A DNA stretch of 42,335 bases from Saprospiraceae bacterium (GTDB lineage Bacteria > Bacteroidota > Bacteroidia > Chitinophagales > Saprospiraceae): positions 1-42,335 of the forward strand of contig JAHDDE010000027.1 of assembly GCA_020629515.1 (NCBI GenBank). The letters are read 5' to 3'. Positions within the stretch are counted from its first letter, which is position 1. Each line of letters begins with the position of its first letter. Position numbers and translations under genes: made by a program. Positions 1-7,050 of this stretch are shown piece after piece. The notes under the pieces are model-generated. The model saw only the letters and a list, made by a program, of their open reading frames with translations, was not told where the DNA came from and did no database searches.

Positions 1-15
1 TAACTCGTGTATACC

Positions 16-47
16 TGATCAAAACCCGTGTTTTTGATCACTTTTTT
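16..47 (+). terminator. Intrinsic terminator at the window edge
   Basis: A perfect 9-bp stem (TGATCAAAA / TTTTGATCA, positions 16-24 and 32-40) with a 7-nt loop is followed at once by a run of six T on the plus strand. That polarity fits the end of a plus-strand gene lying before position 1. It would converge on the minus-strand operon that ends at 73. The minus strand has no T-run after the stem, so it is at best a weaker stop for that operon. Confidence 0.75.
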
Positions 48-72
48 CAACTTATTCTTCTGATTTTTATGG

Positions 73-702
73 CTAAGATGTATTAATTCTGGCTGCTCTT
101 TGGATGTACTTTGTCCATACTTCCTCGCTTTGGAGGCCTGAGAAAGTGTATTTCTGATTAATACGTAAAGTAGGAACTATATTAATATAAGCCGATCGAG
201 CTGACTTTATCTCGCTATGTACCATATCTGACCCATCAGTTGTTTTTAGAAAGCGATTTATTGTTTCTTCAGATATATTATGTTCTTTAGCCAATCGGCT
301 TAAGAACTCCTTACTTTCTATATTGTAACCTTCAGTAAAATACGATTTAATAATGCTTAATGATAAGTTGAATTGTTGTGCTACATCTTCTATTAAACAG
401 GTTAATCTATGAGCTTCAAGACTATTGGGTATCTTTTGGATATCTCTATAATTTATAGCTATTCCTTCTATAGAAGCCTCATGTTTTAAGCTTCTCCCCA
501 TTCCAGGTCTGGTCTTATTGGCAAACTCCGACTTAGACACTCCACCTGGAGGTATATGAGGATACAGCAAATAGGGTTTGGTGTGTACTCGCACATGAAT
601 ATCATCTTTGAGCAGCGATTTAATTTTTTCTATTCTTACCTTGCCGATATAGCACCAGGGGCAGATATAATCGGAGATGAATTCTACATCTACTATTTTC
701 AT
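73..702 (-). CDS. FrnE/DsbA-like thioredoxin-fold oxidoreductase
   Basis: Cytoplasmic-looking protein of 209 residues (no signal peptide) of the DsbA-like thioredoxin family (PF01323, FrnE / 2-hydroxychromene-2-carboxylate isomerase group). It has the redox motif CPWC near residues 14-17 in the FrnE context ICPWCYIG, and the cis-proline loop VPTL near residues 176-179. Length matches the family (about 210-235). I use the ATG at 702; an extra TTG codon directly precedes it. It begins 6 bp after the stop of the acyl-CoA synthetase gene and is the last gene of that operon. FrnE-type proteins are described as thiol-disulfide oxidoreductases; why one belongs to a CoA-ester operon is unclear. Family assignment is firm, substrate unknown. 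Confidence 0.88.
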   Translation of the reverse strand: MKIVDVEFISDYICPWCYIGKVRIEKIKSLLKDDIHVRVHTKPYLLYPHIPPGGVSKSEFANKTRPGMGRSLKHEASIEGIAINYRDIQKIPNSLEAHRLTCLIEDVAQQFNLSLSIIKSYFTEGYNIESKEFLSRLAKEHNISEETINRFLKTTDGSDMVHSEIKSARSAYINIVPTLRINQKYTFSGLQSEEVWTKYIQRAARINTS

Positions 703-708
703 CAAAGA

Positions 709-2271
709 TTAGTTAATCTGCCTACTTTTTCCTTCCCAATAAGGCGCTCTGACATCTCTTTTGAGCAACTTACCTGCACCACTTAGCGGAAATGGTTCAG
801 TTCTGAATTTGATACTTCTCGGGCATTTATAATTAGCGATGAATTCTTTTGTCTTGGCGATGATATCTGCTTCATCTGCTGTTTGCCCTTCTTTAAGTAT
901 AATTTCTGCGTGTACTTGCTCTCCCCATTCTTCTGATGGGATGCCGATGACTACTACTTGTTCGACTGCGGGATGGTTCATCACTGCGTTTTCTACTTCG
1001 GCAGAGTAGACATTTTCTCCCCCCGAAACGATCATATCTTTGACTCTATCTACCAAGAATACGAAGCCTTCGTCATCCATATATCCCGCATCCCCAGTAT
1101 ATACCCATCCATTTCTTAGAGAGCGAGCCGTTTCTTCAGGTTTGTTCCAATATCCTGTCATAGCATTAGGTCCTCTCACTATGATTTCTCCTATATCTCC
1201 CCTTTGGCATTCTTGATCATCTTCTCCGACTATCCGTACTTCTGTGCATGGTAGGGCGATACCAGCAGACTTTAATTTCCCTGCTTTTGGGCCAGATGTA
1301 GTATGATATTCTGGGCCTAACATAGTAGCGAGTGGGGCCAATTCTGTTTGACCATAACCTTGAGAGAATTGAGTATTAGGGAATGCCTCCATCGCCTGTG
1401 TGAGGACCGCTTCGGAGATAGGCGCACCACCATAGAGGACGTATTTTAATTGGCTCATATCTGCATCTTTCATAGAGGGATCATTGATCACCATCTGTAT
1501 CATAACAGGCACCATAACTACATGGGTGATCTGGGATTGAGATAGTGCCTGTACTGTCGCTGCAGGAACGAACATCGGGATGAATACGTGCGTCCCACCT
1601 GCTAATATTCCTGCCATCGTCACCGCAGTATCCGCCAAGTGAAACATCGGGGCCACATGTAGTAATCTCGACTCTTGATCCATAGGAAGACTCATTACAA
1701 GTGACACAGCACTTGTCCAGAGATTGGTATGAGTTAGCATCACTCCTTTAGGAAATCCCGTAGTGCCACCAGTATAGAATATACCTGCTAAATCATCATT
1801 GTTGCGATAAGCATCATCTACTGGTTCATTGTCCGCTATCAGTTGCTCATAGTTGATCATTCCTTCAGGAGTATCTTTATCTCCTATATATATGACATGA
1901 TCCAGAGGCACTTCCTTCTGTCTTAATGCAGGCACCATTGGAGCAAAAGCATCATCTACTACCAAAACTCGTGCTCCTGCATCCTTTATTGAGTAAGCAT
2001 TCTCATGTGCTGACCATCTTACATTGAGTGGCACTGTGCATGCTCCTGCCCAAGGAACTCCAAAATAATATTCGAAATACCTGTCTGAGTTGAGCGCTAA
2101 TATGGCTACTCTATCATTAGCCTTGACACCTATACTATGGAGTCCACCGGCAAATCGGGCTAACCTATCTTTAAATTCTTTCCAAGTATGTTGGCGTCCT
2201 GCGCATTCTGTAGCTATATGTTGGCCTCTGATTTGAGCATTTCTGTGAACGGCTTGAGTTAGATAGAACAT
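709..2271 (-). CDS. AMP-forming acyl-CoA synthetase
   Basis: Adenylate-forming ligase of 520 residues, expected to activate a carboxylic acid to its CoA thioester through an acyl-AMP. Motifs are complete: the phosphate-binding loop YTGGTTGFPKG (residues 166-176), YGQTE (306-310), YTGDAGY (391-397), the hinge/adenosine stretch VDRVKDMIVSGGENVYS (407-423), and the C-terminal catalytic lysine in SGAGKLLKR (K501). Length fits the medium/long-chain fatty-acyl-CoA and FadD3-like families. It lies between the phosphotransferase gene (84 bp upstream) and the FrnE-like gene (nearly abutting). The substrate cannot be read from the sequence; the operon context suggests a branched or hydroxylated acid. 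Confidence 0.93.
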   Translation of the reverse strand: MFYLTQAVHRNAQIRGQHIATECAGRQHTWKEFKDRLARFAGGLHSIGVKANDRVAILALNSDRYFEYYFGVPWAGACTVPLNVRWSAHENAYSIKDAGARVLVVDDAFAPMVPALRQKEVPLDHVIYIGDKDTPEGMINYEQLIADNEPVDDAYRNNDDLAGIFYTGGTTGFPKGVMLTHTNLWTSAVSLVMSLPMDQESRLLHVAPMFHLADTAVTMAGILAGGTHVFIPMFVPAATVQALSQSQITHVVMVPVMIQMVINDPSMKDADMSQLKYVLYGGAPISEAVLTQAMEAFPNTQFSQGYGQTELAPLATMLGPEYHTTSGPKAGKLKSAGIALPCTEVRIVGEDDQECQRGDIGEIIVRGPNAMTGYWNKPEETARSLRNGWVYTGDAGYMDDEGFVFLVDRVKDMIVSGGENVYSAEVENAVMNHPAVEQVVVIGIPSEEWGEQVHAEIILKEGQTADEADIIAKTKEFIANYKCPRSIKFRTEPFPLSGAGKLLKRDVRAPYWEGKSRQIN

Positions 2272-2355
2272 GGCGTTAGTTTGTTTTTAGATCCATAAGA
2301 TATAAGAATAATCAGATTTCTTATTTACAAATCTTAAAGAAAATAGCTTCACGCT

Positions 2356-3387
2356 TTATCCTAACTTTATTTGTGCTAATTGGGCAAAGGATGATGCAGT
2401 CAACCCAAATTTTGCCATTCTTTCGTCATGACTATCGCCTTTGACATATCGTTGATAGAGCTGTTGTGCGACCACAGCTCCCTTCCAATAAGCAAAAGCC
2501 TCATACCAGCCTAAATCGCTCAAGTCATAACCAGTCAACTCTCTATAAGTCTGGATCACAAAATCCTTGCTTGGGAAATTACCCTTGAGCATCACAGGTA
2601 AGTCAAAAACCGCTAAATACGGATCGGGCCAATAGGATAGGGTGGTGCCAAAATCAACCAAAGGGTCTCCTAAAGTGGTCATGTCCCAATCGAATATCGA
2701 AGTGACCTGATCTGGATCGTCGGGTTGATATTGACAATTATCAAACTTGATATCATTGTGGATGATTGAGGCAGATTGAGCTTGAGGGATCGCCGCACCT
2801 AATTTTTCCAGAATTTGATCCATCAATGGATTCTCTTCTGTTTTTGAAAGATGCCATCGTTGGCCCCATCCTTTGAGTTGTCTTTTGACAAAACCTTCGG
2901 GCTTACCGAGTCGTTCTAATCCACAAGCCTCTATATCTAATTGATGCAACTGAGCCTGAGCTTTGAGCATGGCTACAGTAAGTCTATTTTCTACATTTTC
3001 GAAGGGCTTGAAGCATTCTAATACTTCACTTCTTATCACTACGCCGGTACGTCTTTCCATCACGACGAATTTAGCGCCTATCAATTCTTCGTCTTCACAT
3101 AAATGAAAAGCTTGCGGAGCTGGATCGTAGTGTTGATACAATTTAGATAGCACCCTATACTCACGTTTCATATCATGAGCTCCAGGGGCTATTTTACCAA
3201 AAGGAGGACGTCTAAATACATATTCAGTTGCTCCAAATTTAATAAGATAGGTGAGATTGGCATGTCCACCGTGAAACTGGGCTACCTCCATAGCACCTTC
3301 AGTGAGGGGAAGATGATCTCTTAGGTAAGTCTCTATTAGCGCCCAATCTAACTCTTCACCTTTTCTTATCTCTTTGGGTAAGTCCAT
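2356..3387 (-). CDS. Phosphotransferase (ACAD10/11 N-domain, LvaA-like)
   Basis: APH-fold phosphotransferase of 343 residues, like the kinase domain at the start of eukaryotic ACAD10/ACAD11 and like LvaA of Pseudomonas levulinate catabolism. Visible motifs are the N-lobe FHGGHANLTYLIKF (38-51), the catalytic loop IIHNDIKFDNCQY with Asp212 and Asn217, and the metal-binding DWD at 233-235 followed by LGDPLVDFG. In the characterised relatives the kinase phosphorylates the 4-hydroxyl of a 4-hydroxyacyl-CoA, so that it can be eliminated to an enoyl-CoA. It lies 18 bp after the MDR gene and 84 bp before the acyl-CoA synthetase, so a CoA-ester substrate is plausible. The aminoglycoside-resistance label sometimes given to this fold does not fit this context. 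Confidence 0.88.
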   Translation of the reverse strand: MDLPKEIRKGEELDWALIETYLRDHLPLTEGAMEVAQFHGGHANLTYLIKFGATEYVFRRPPFGKIAPGAHDMKREYRVLSKLYQHYDPAPQAFHLCEDEELIGAKFVVMERRTGVVIRSEVLECFKPFENVENRLTVAMLKAQAQLHQLDIEACGLERLGKPEGFVKRQLKGWGQRWHLSKTEENPLMDQILEKLGAAIPQAQSASIIHNDIKFDNCQYQPDDPDQVTSIFDWDMTTLGDPLVDFGTTLSYWPDPYLAVFDLPVMLKGNFPSKDFVIQTYRELTGYDLSDLGWYEAFAYWKGAVVAQQLYQRYVKGDSHDERMAKFGLTASSFAQLAQIKLG

Positions 3388-3405
3388 TATTTGTCTCTAT
3401 TTACA

Positions 3406-4377
3406 CTATGGCTCAATGATTATTTTGCCCATGACTTTGCGATCCATCATATCTATTAAGGCTTGTCTCGAATCTTCTAATGAGTAAGTTTTTTGGATAT
3501 AAGGTTTGAGCTCTCCTTTACTATACATAGTGATGAGCTCCATAGTGTTTTGCATATTGTCACCAGGAGATTTCATTGCAAAACTTCCCCAGAATACTCC
3601 GACGATCTGACAACCTTTTAATAAGGGCAGATTCATTGGGATTTTCGCTATACCTGCAGGAAAACCAACGATTAAAAACCTTCCTTCCCATGCCGTTGCT
3701 CTTAATGCTGCTTCGGTATAATCTCCGCCCACAGGGTCATATACGACGTCAGCACCTTTACCTCCAGTGAGTTCTTTGATTCTGTCTTTTAGGTTTTCTT
3801 GAGTATAGTTGATTATCTCATCAGCTCCAGCCTGCTTACATATTTCCAGTTTTTCTGCTGTTGATGCTGCAGCGATTACTTTGGCACCCATGATTTTACC
3901 TAATTCTACGGCAGCTAATCCTACACCTCCCGAAGCACCTAAGACCAATAGCGTTTCTCCTTTTTGAAGTTGCGCTCGATTTTTAAGCGCATAATAAGAG
4001 GTGCCATAGGCCATCATAAAAGATGCCGCTATTTTATAATCCATCATTGGCGGCTTAGGAAAGACGCTATTGGATGGCACTAACACTTCTTCAGCAAATC
4101 CACCATGTGCCGTTAAGCCAAAGACTTCATCACCTACTTTTACATTTTTCACCCCTTCACCGACTGCTTTCACTATACCAGCTATATCACTGCCTGGGGA
4201 GAAAGGTAATTTAGGTTTAAACTGATATAATCCTTGAGCCATTAATGTATCTGGAAAATTAACACTACAAGCTTTTACGGTGATCAATACTTCTTTCTTT
4301 CCTGGTTGGGGCGATGGAATGTCTTCCAAGACCATCATTGATGGATGTCCTAACTCTTTGATTCGCATTGCTTTCAT
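3406..4377 (-). CDS. Quinone oxidoreductase-type MDR enzyme (NADPH-dependent)
   Basis: Medium-chain dehydrogenase/reductase of 323 residues in the zinc-free quinone oxidoreductase branch. The N-terminal GroES-like part has NFPDTLMAQGLYQFKPKLPF and PGSDIAG (about 40-67). The Rossmann nucleotide motif LGASGGVG is at 146-153. No structural or catalytic zinc ligands are evident. It is predicted to reduce an activated double bond or quinone-like carbonyl with NADPH. It lies 36 bp after the racemase-type gene and 18 bp before the phosphotransferase, tightly within the CoA-ester operon. Human ACAD10/11-like gene neighbourhoods in bacteria often carry such an MDR, so an enoyl/ketone reduction in the same pathway is likely, but this is inference. 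Confidence 0.9.
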   Translation of the reverse strand: MKAMRIKELGHPSMMVLEDIPSPQPGKKEVLITVKACSVNFPDTLMAQGLYQFKPKLPFSPGSDIAGIVKAVGEGVKNVKVGDEVFGLTAHGGFAEEVLVPSNSVFPKPPMMDYKIAASFMMAYGTSYYALKNRAQLQKGETLLVLGASGGVGLAAVELGKIMGAKVIAAASTAEKLEICKQAGADEIINYTQENLKDRIKELTGGKGADVVYDPVGGDYTEAALRATAWEGRFLIVGFPAGIAKIPMNLPLLKGCQIVGVFWGSFAMKSPGDNMQNTMELITMYSKGELKPYIQKTYSLEDSRQALIDMMDRKVMGKIIIEP

Positions 4378-4413
4378 AGACTCTTGTTTTGTATTCTTCT
4401 ACAATGTATAAAA

Positions 4414-5544
4414 TTAGCTTAAGGCACCAGTATCTTTTAATTGGCTGATCTCATTTTCTTCGAAGCCCCAATCTTTTAATACAGTGAATGTATCTTCTCC
4501 TGCAGCTCTTGATCCGTGTTGGACTGTAGATATTGTTCGACTAAATCTTGGAGCTGGCGCAGGTTGGGTCATATCGTCTACCTGGATGTAGGTCTGTCTT
4601 GCGATATTATGAGGATGCGATTGTGCCTCAATAAAGTTGAGGACGGGAGCAAAGCATATATCTGTACCTTCCATTAAGGCACACCATTCTGCTTGAGTCT
4701 TTGTCTTAAAAATTCGAATCATCTCTTTTTTCATGTTGGGCCAGTTTTTCATATCATTTTGATGCCTAAACATTTTAGGATCTAATTCAGCTTTTTCTAC
4801 TAATAAGGCATAAAACTGTGGTTCTATTGAGCCTATGGATACGTATTTGCCATCCTTAGTTTCGTAAGTGTCATAATATGGTGCGGCACCATCGAGTAGA
4901 TTGGATTCTCTTTCTGGAGACCACATCTGCATGGCGTGCAATGAATTAAACATGGCCATTAGTATAGCAGATCCGTCTGTCATGGCAGCATCAACGACTT
5001 GTCCTTTGCCTGATTTGATAGACTCAATATAGGCGGCTAATACGCCTGTCACTAAGAACATACCACCACCACCATAATCTCCGACTAAGTTAAGAGGAGG
5101 TGGGGGAGTTTGATCTTTCTTACCCATAGCATACAGGGCACCCGTCAGCGCTATATAGTTGATATCATGGCCTGCAGATTGTGCTAACGGCCCATTTTGG
5201 CCCCAGCCAGTCATACGACCGAATATAATTTTGGGGTTCGCCTCAAGGCACTCTTTTGGCCCGATACCCAATCGCTCCATCACACCTGGCCTGAATCCCT
5301 CTATAAGGATATCCGCAGATTTGACCAACTTAAGTAAGGTTTGTACTCCAGATGGGCTTTTTAAGTTGAGCGCTATCGATTTTTTACCTCGCTTACTACA
5401 ATCCGGCAGACGAGTTTTTGATTTGTCAGATTTGCGATCGATGACTATCACTTCAGCTCCCATATCCGCTAATATCATACCAGCAAAAGGTCCTGGGCCG
5501 ATTGCGCCCATTTCTATCACTTTAATTCCATTGAGTGGTCCCAT
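4414..5544 (-). CDS. CaiB/BaiF-family alpha-methylacyl-CoA racemase
   Basis: Family III CoA-transferase-fold protein of 376 residues. It most resembles alpha-methylacyl-CoA racemase (AMACR/MCR), which interconverts the 2R and 2S forms of 2-methylacyl-CoA so that beta-oxidation can proceed. The N-terminus (IEMGAIGPGPFAGMILADMG, 10-29) is the typical AMACR signature. His126, Asp156 and Glu241 fall in GHDINYIA, LVGDYGGGG and GSIEPQFY. To my knowledge they match in motif and number the catalytic residues of mycobacterial MCR. It is the first gene of the five-gene minus-strand operon. A formyl/succinyl-CoA transferase is the alternative, but that subgroup normally has an Asp nucleophile in another context. 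Confidence 0.9.
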   Translation of the reverse strand: MGPLNGIKVIEMGAIGPGPFAGMILADMGAEVIVIDRKSDKSKTRLPDCSKRGKKSIALNLKSPSGVQTLLKLVKSADILIEGFRPGVMERLGIGPKECLEANPKIIFGRMTGWGQNGPLAQSAGHDINYIALTGALYAMGKKDQTPPPPLNLVGDYGGGGMFLVTGVLAAYIESIKSGKGQVVDAAMTDGSAILMAMFNSLHAMQMWSPERESNLLDGAAPYYDTYETKDGKYVSIGSIEPQFYALLVEKAELDPKMFRHQNDMKNWPNMKKEMIRIFKTKTQAEWCALMEGTDICFAPVLNFIEAQSHPHNIARQTYIQVDDMTQPAPAPRFSRTISTVQHGSRAAGEDTFTVLKDWGFEENEISQLKDTGALS

Positions 5545-5667
5545 ATTAATTCAATTAATTCTTCAAAATTTGGTGAATGACTCAAACCATAATTTACGGA
5601 CATCTTGTACAGACCAGACTAATATTGCTTTTCTTTCTTACTGAATTAATTGGCTAAAAATCATCAT

Positions 5668-5706
5668 AAATAAAATAAGACCTATTTCCATTGAAATAAG
5701 TCTTAT
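5668..5706 (-). terminator. Terminator-like hairpin in the racemase operon leader
   Basis: Positions 5675-5688 (ATAAGACCTATTTC) and 5693-5706 (GAAATAAGTCTTAT) pair over 14 bp, with one mismatch that becomes a G-U pair in the minus-strand RNA, and a 4-nt loop. On the minus strand the stem is followed by TTTATTTATG. It therefore has the polarity of a terminator ahead of the racemase gene, about 125 bp before its start codon. It could be an attenuator, or the 3' end of a short separate RNA. Confidence 0.55.
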
Positions 5707-5723
5707 AAAAAACACATTCAAAT

Positions 5724-5740
5724 GATGGCTGAGAGCCATC
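5724..5740 (-). other. Small perfect hairpin beside the attenuator-like stem
   Basis: GATGGCT and AGCCATC form a perfect 7-bp stem with a 3-nt loop. A promoter-like box TACCCTTG (minus strand, 5749-5756) would place a transcript start near 5742, so this stem would form at the very 5' end of the RNA, with the larger terminator-like hairpin 17 nt further on. Confidence 0.45.
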
Positions 5741-5905
5741 GGCGTTTACAAGGGTATGAATGAGTACCTAATATACATCTATTTTATCTATGATATTTTA
5801 ATTAAAGATTGAACCGATATTTTCCGTTTGCGATGATAAATAGCTGTTAAGTTATATTGGATTGTTTATTTTGAGCGTTTTGATGGAATAGGTCAAATAG
5901 AAAAA

Positions 5906-6871
5906 ATGAAAGTAGTTATTGCATTTTTATTAACAGTAGTCTTGATATCCTGTAAGGAAGATATGAGCCAGCAATTGAATAGTCTCACTGAGAAAGATTC
6001 CTCCATAGAGATAGATAAGGCGCTGGATAGACCTGGTGAGACTTATATGTCTAATGAATCAGTGATTAATCAAGCATACAAATTTGATGACGTATCAGAG
6101 GTGATGATATTAGAAAAACCACTTATGGAAATAAGTGGATTGAGTATGGGATATGGAGATACTACACTCTTAGCCAATAATGATGAGAAGGGCAATATAT
6201 ATGAGGTTTCTATCGCCTCGAGTAAAGTAATAAACAAGATTAAATTTGCTCAAAAAGGCGATTATGAAGGAATCGAAAGAATAGGAGATGAGATAGTCGT
6301 TGCCAAGCATAATGGAAATTTGTATTTCTATGATGTAGAATTAGATAAAACAAGCGAAATAAAAACTGACTTATCATCAAAAAATGATATCGAAGGTCTT
6401 TGTTATGATCAAAAAGCTGGACTGATACTTATGGCCTCAAAAGGACAAGGATTAGGAGAGGAAAGAACTAAAAAGGAGAAGGCAATATTTGCCTATAATA
6501 TTGAAGATCAATACTTGAGTCAAGAGCCATATCTTATGGTAGAAGATAGCATCTTGAAAAAGTTTGTGAGAGAAACTTTTTCGGATATGAGTAAATCTGG
6601 ACTTAAGCAGTTAGTGAAGCGCGCCAAAGACTTTTCTCCGTCAGGAATAGCCATTCATCCAAAGACAGATCATTTATACATTATTTCTGCCAGAGGGAGC
6701 ACCTTGGTTGTATTTGATGAATTACACCAGTTTGTAGAGCTAGTATTTCTCAATGATTCGTCCATTCCTCAACCAGAAGGAATCTGTTTTAATTCAAATG
6801 GTGACTTATTTATCAGTACCGAAGGTAGAGGCTTTAGTGGAAAAATATTTAGATTTAACTATCAGGATTAA
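5906..6871 (+). CDS. SdiA-regulated-type beta-propeller lipoprotein
   Basis: Lipoprotein of 321 residues. The signal MKVVIAFLLTVVLISC puts the lipidated cysteine at residue 16. The next residues are KED, which resembles the K-(D/E)2 surface-export signal described for Bacteroidota lipoproteins, so surface exposure is plausible. The mature part carries the repeated propeller strands of the SdiA-regulated (YjiK-like, PF06977) family: EISGLSMGYGDTTLLANND, GDYEGIERIGDEIVVAKHNG, NDIEGLCYDQKAG, FSPSGIAIHPKTDHLYIISA and QPEGICFNSNGDLFISTEG. Each blade has the characteristic EGI/EGL/SGI motif. Ligand unknown. It is read toward the phosphatase-barrel lipoprotein 179 bp downstream, with no clear terminator between them. 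Confidence 0.82.
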   Translation: MKVVIAFLLTVVLISCKEDMSQQLNSLTEKDSSIEIDKALDRPGETYMSNESVINQAYKFDDVSEVMILEKPLMEISGLSMGYGDTTLLANNDEKGNIYEVSIASSKVINKIKFAQKGDYEGIERIGDEIVVAKHNGNLYFYDVELDKTSEIKTDLSSKNDIEGLCYDQKAGLILMASKGQGLGEERTKKEKAIFAYNIEDQYLSQEPYLMVEDSILKKFVRETFSDMSKSGLKQLVKRAKDFSPSGIAIHPKTDHLYIISARGSTLVVFDELHQFVELVFLNDSSIPQPEGICFNSNGDLFISTEGRGFSGKIFRFNYQD

Positions 6872-7050
6872 AGCCTTGTATCATTGAAGTCATTGAAGAA
6901 TTAATACCTTGTTAGCTGTTATTATTTGTCTGGCGAGAAGGAACTTTTTTAAAGTCTCATAGCCAATGCGATGAATGTGAAAAGCTAAAATAATTGGGAA
7001 TCAATGGCTTATAAATCATTTATCATTGTAATCTCAAATGACTTCATTCT

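Larger units (their letters stand above)
5545..5905. promoter_or_regulatory. Divergent intergenic region with two hairpins
   Basis: This 361-bp gap separates the minus-strand racemase operon from the plus-strand propeller lipoprotein and holds no credible gene. It carries two stem-loops (5675-5706 and 5724-5740) and a box reading TACCCTTG on the minus strand (5749-5756), one base away from the Bacteroidota TAnnTTTG promoter element. The rest is AT-rich with no other structure that I can see. Confidence 0.6.

Noticed and set aside
2356-3387. Aminoglycoside phosphotransferase (resistance gene)
   Set aside because: The fold is shared, but the gene sits in a CoA-ester operon and resembles ACAD10/11 and LvaA kinases, so a resistance role is not supported.
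5159-5644. 161-codon open frame on the plus strand opposite the racemase gene
   Set aside because: It is the mirror of a strongly conserved minus-strand gene with its catalytic residues in place; the composition is low in family-like motifs and there is no start signal.
6881-6898. Tandem TCATTGAAG repeat after the propeller gene
   Set aside because: Only two copies of 9 bp in AT-rich DNA; too little to call a site.
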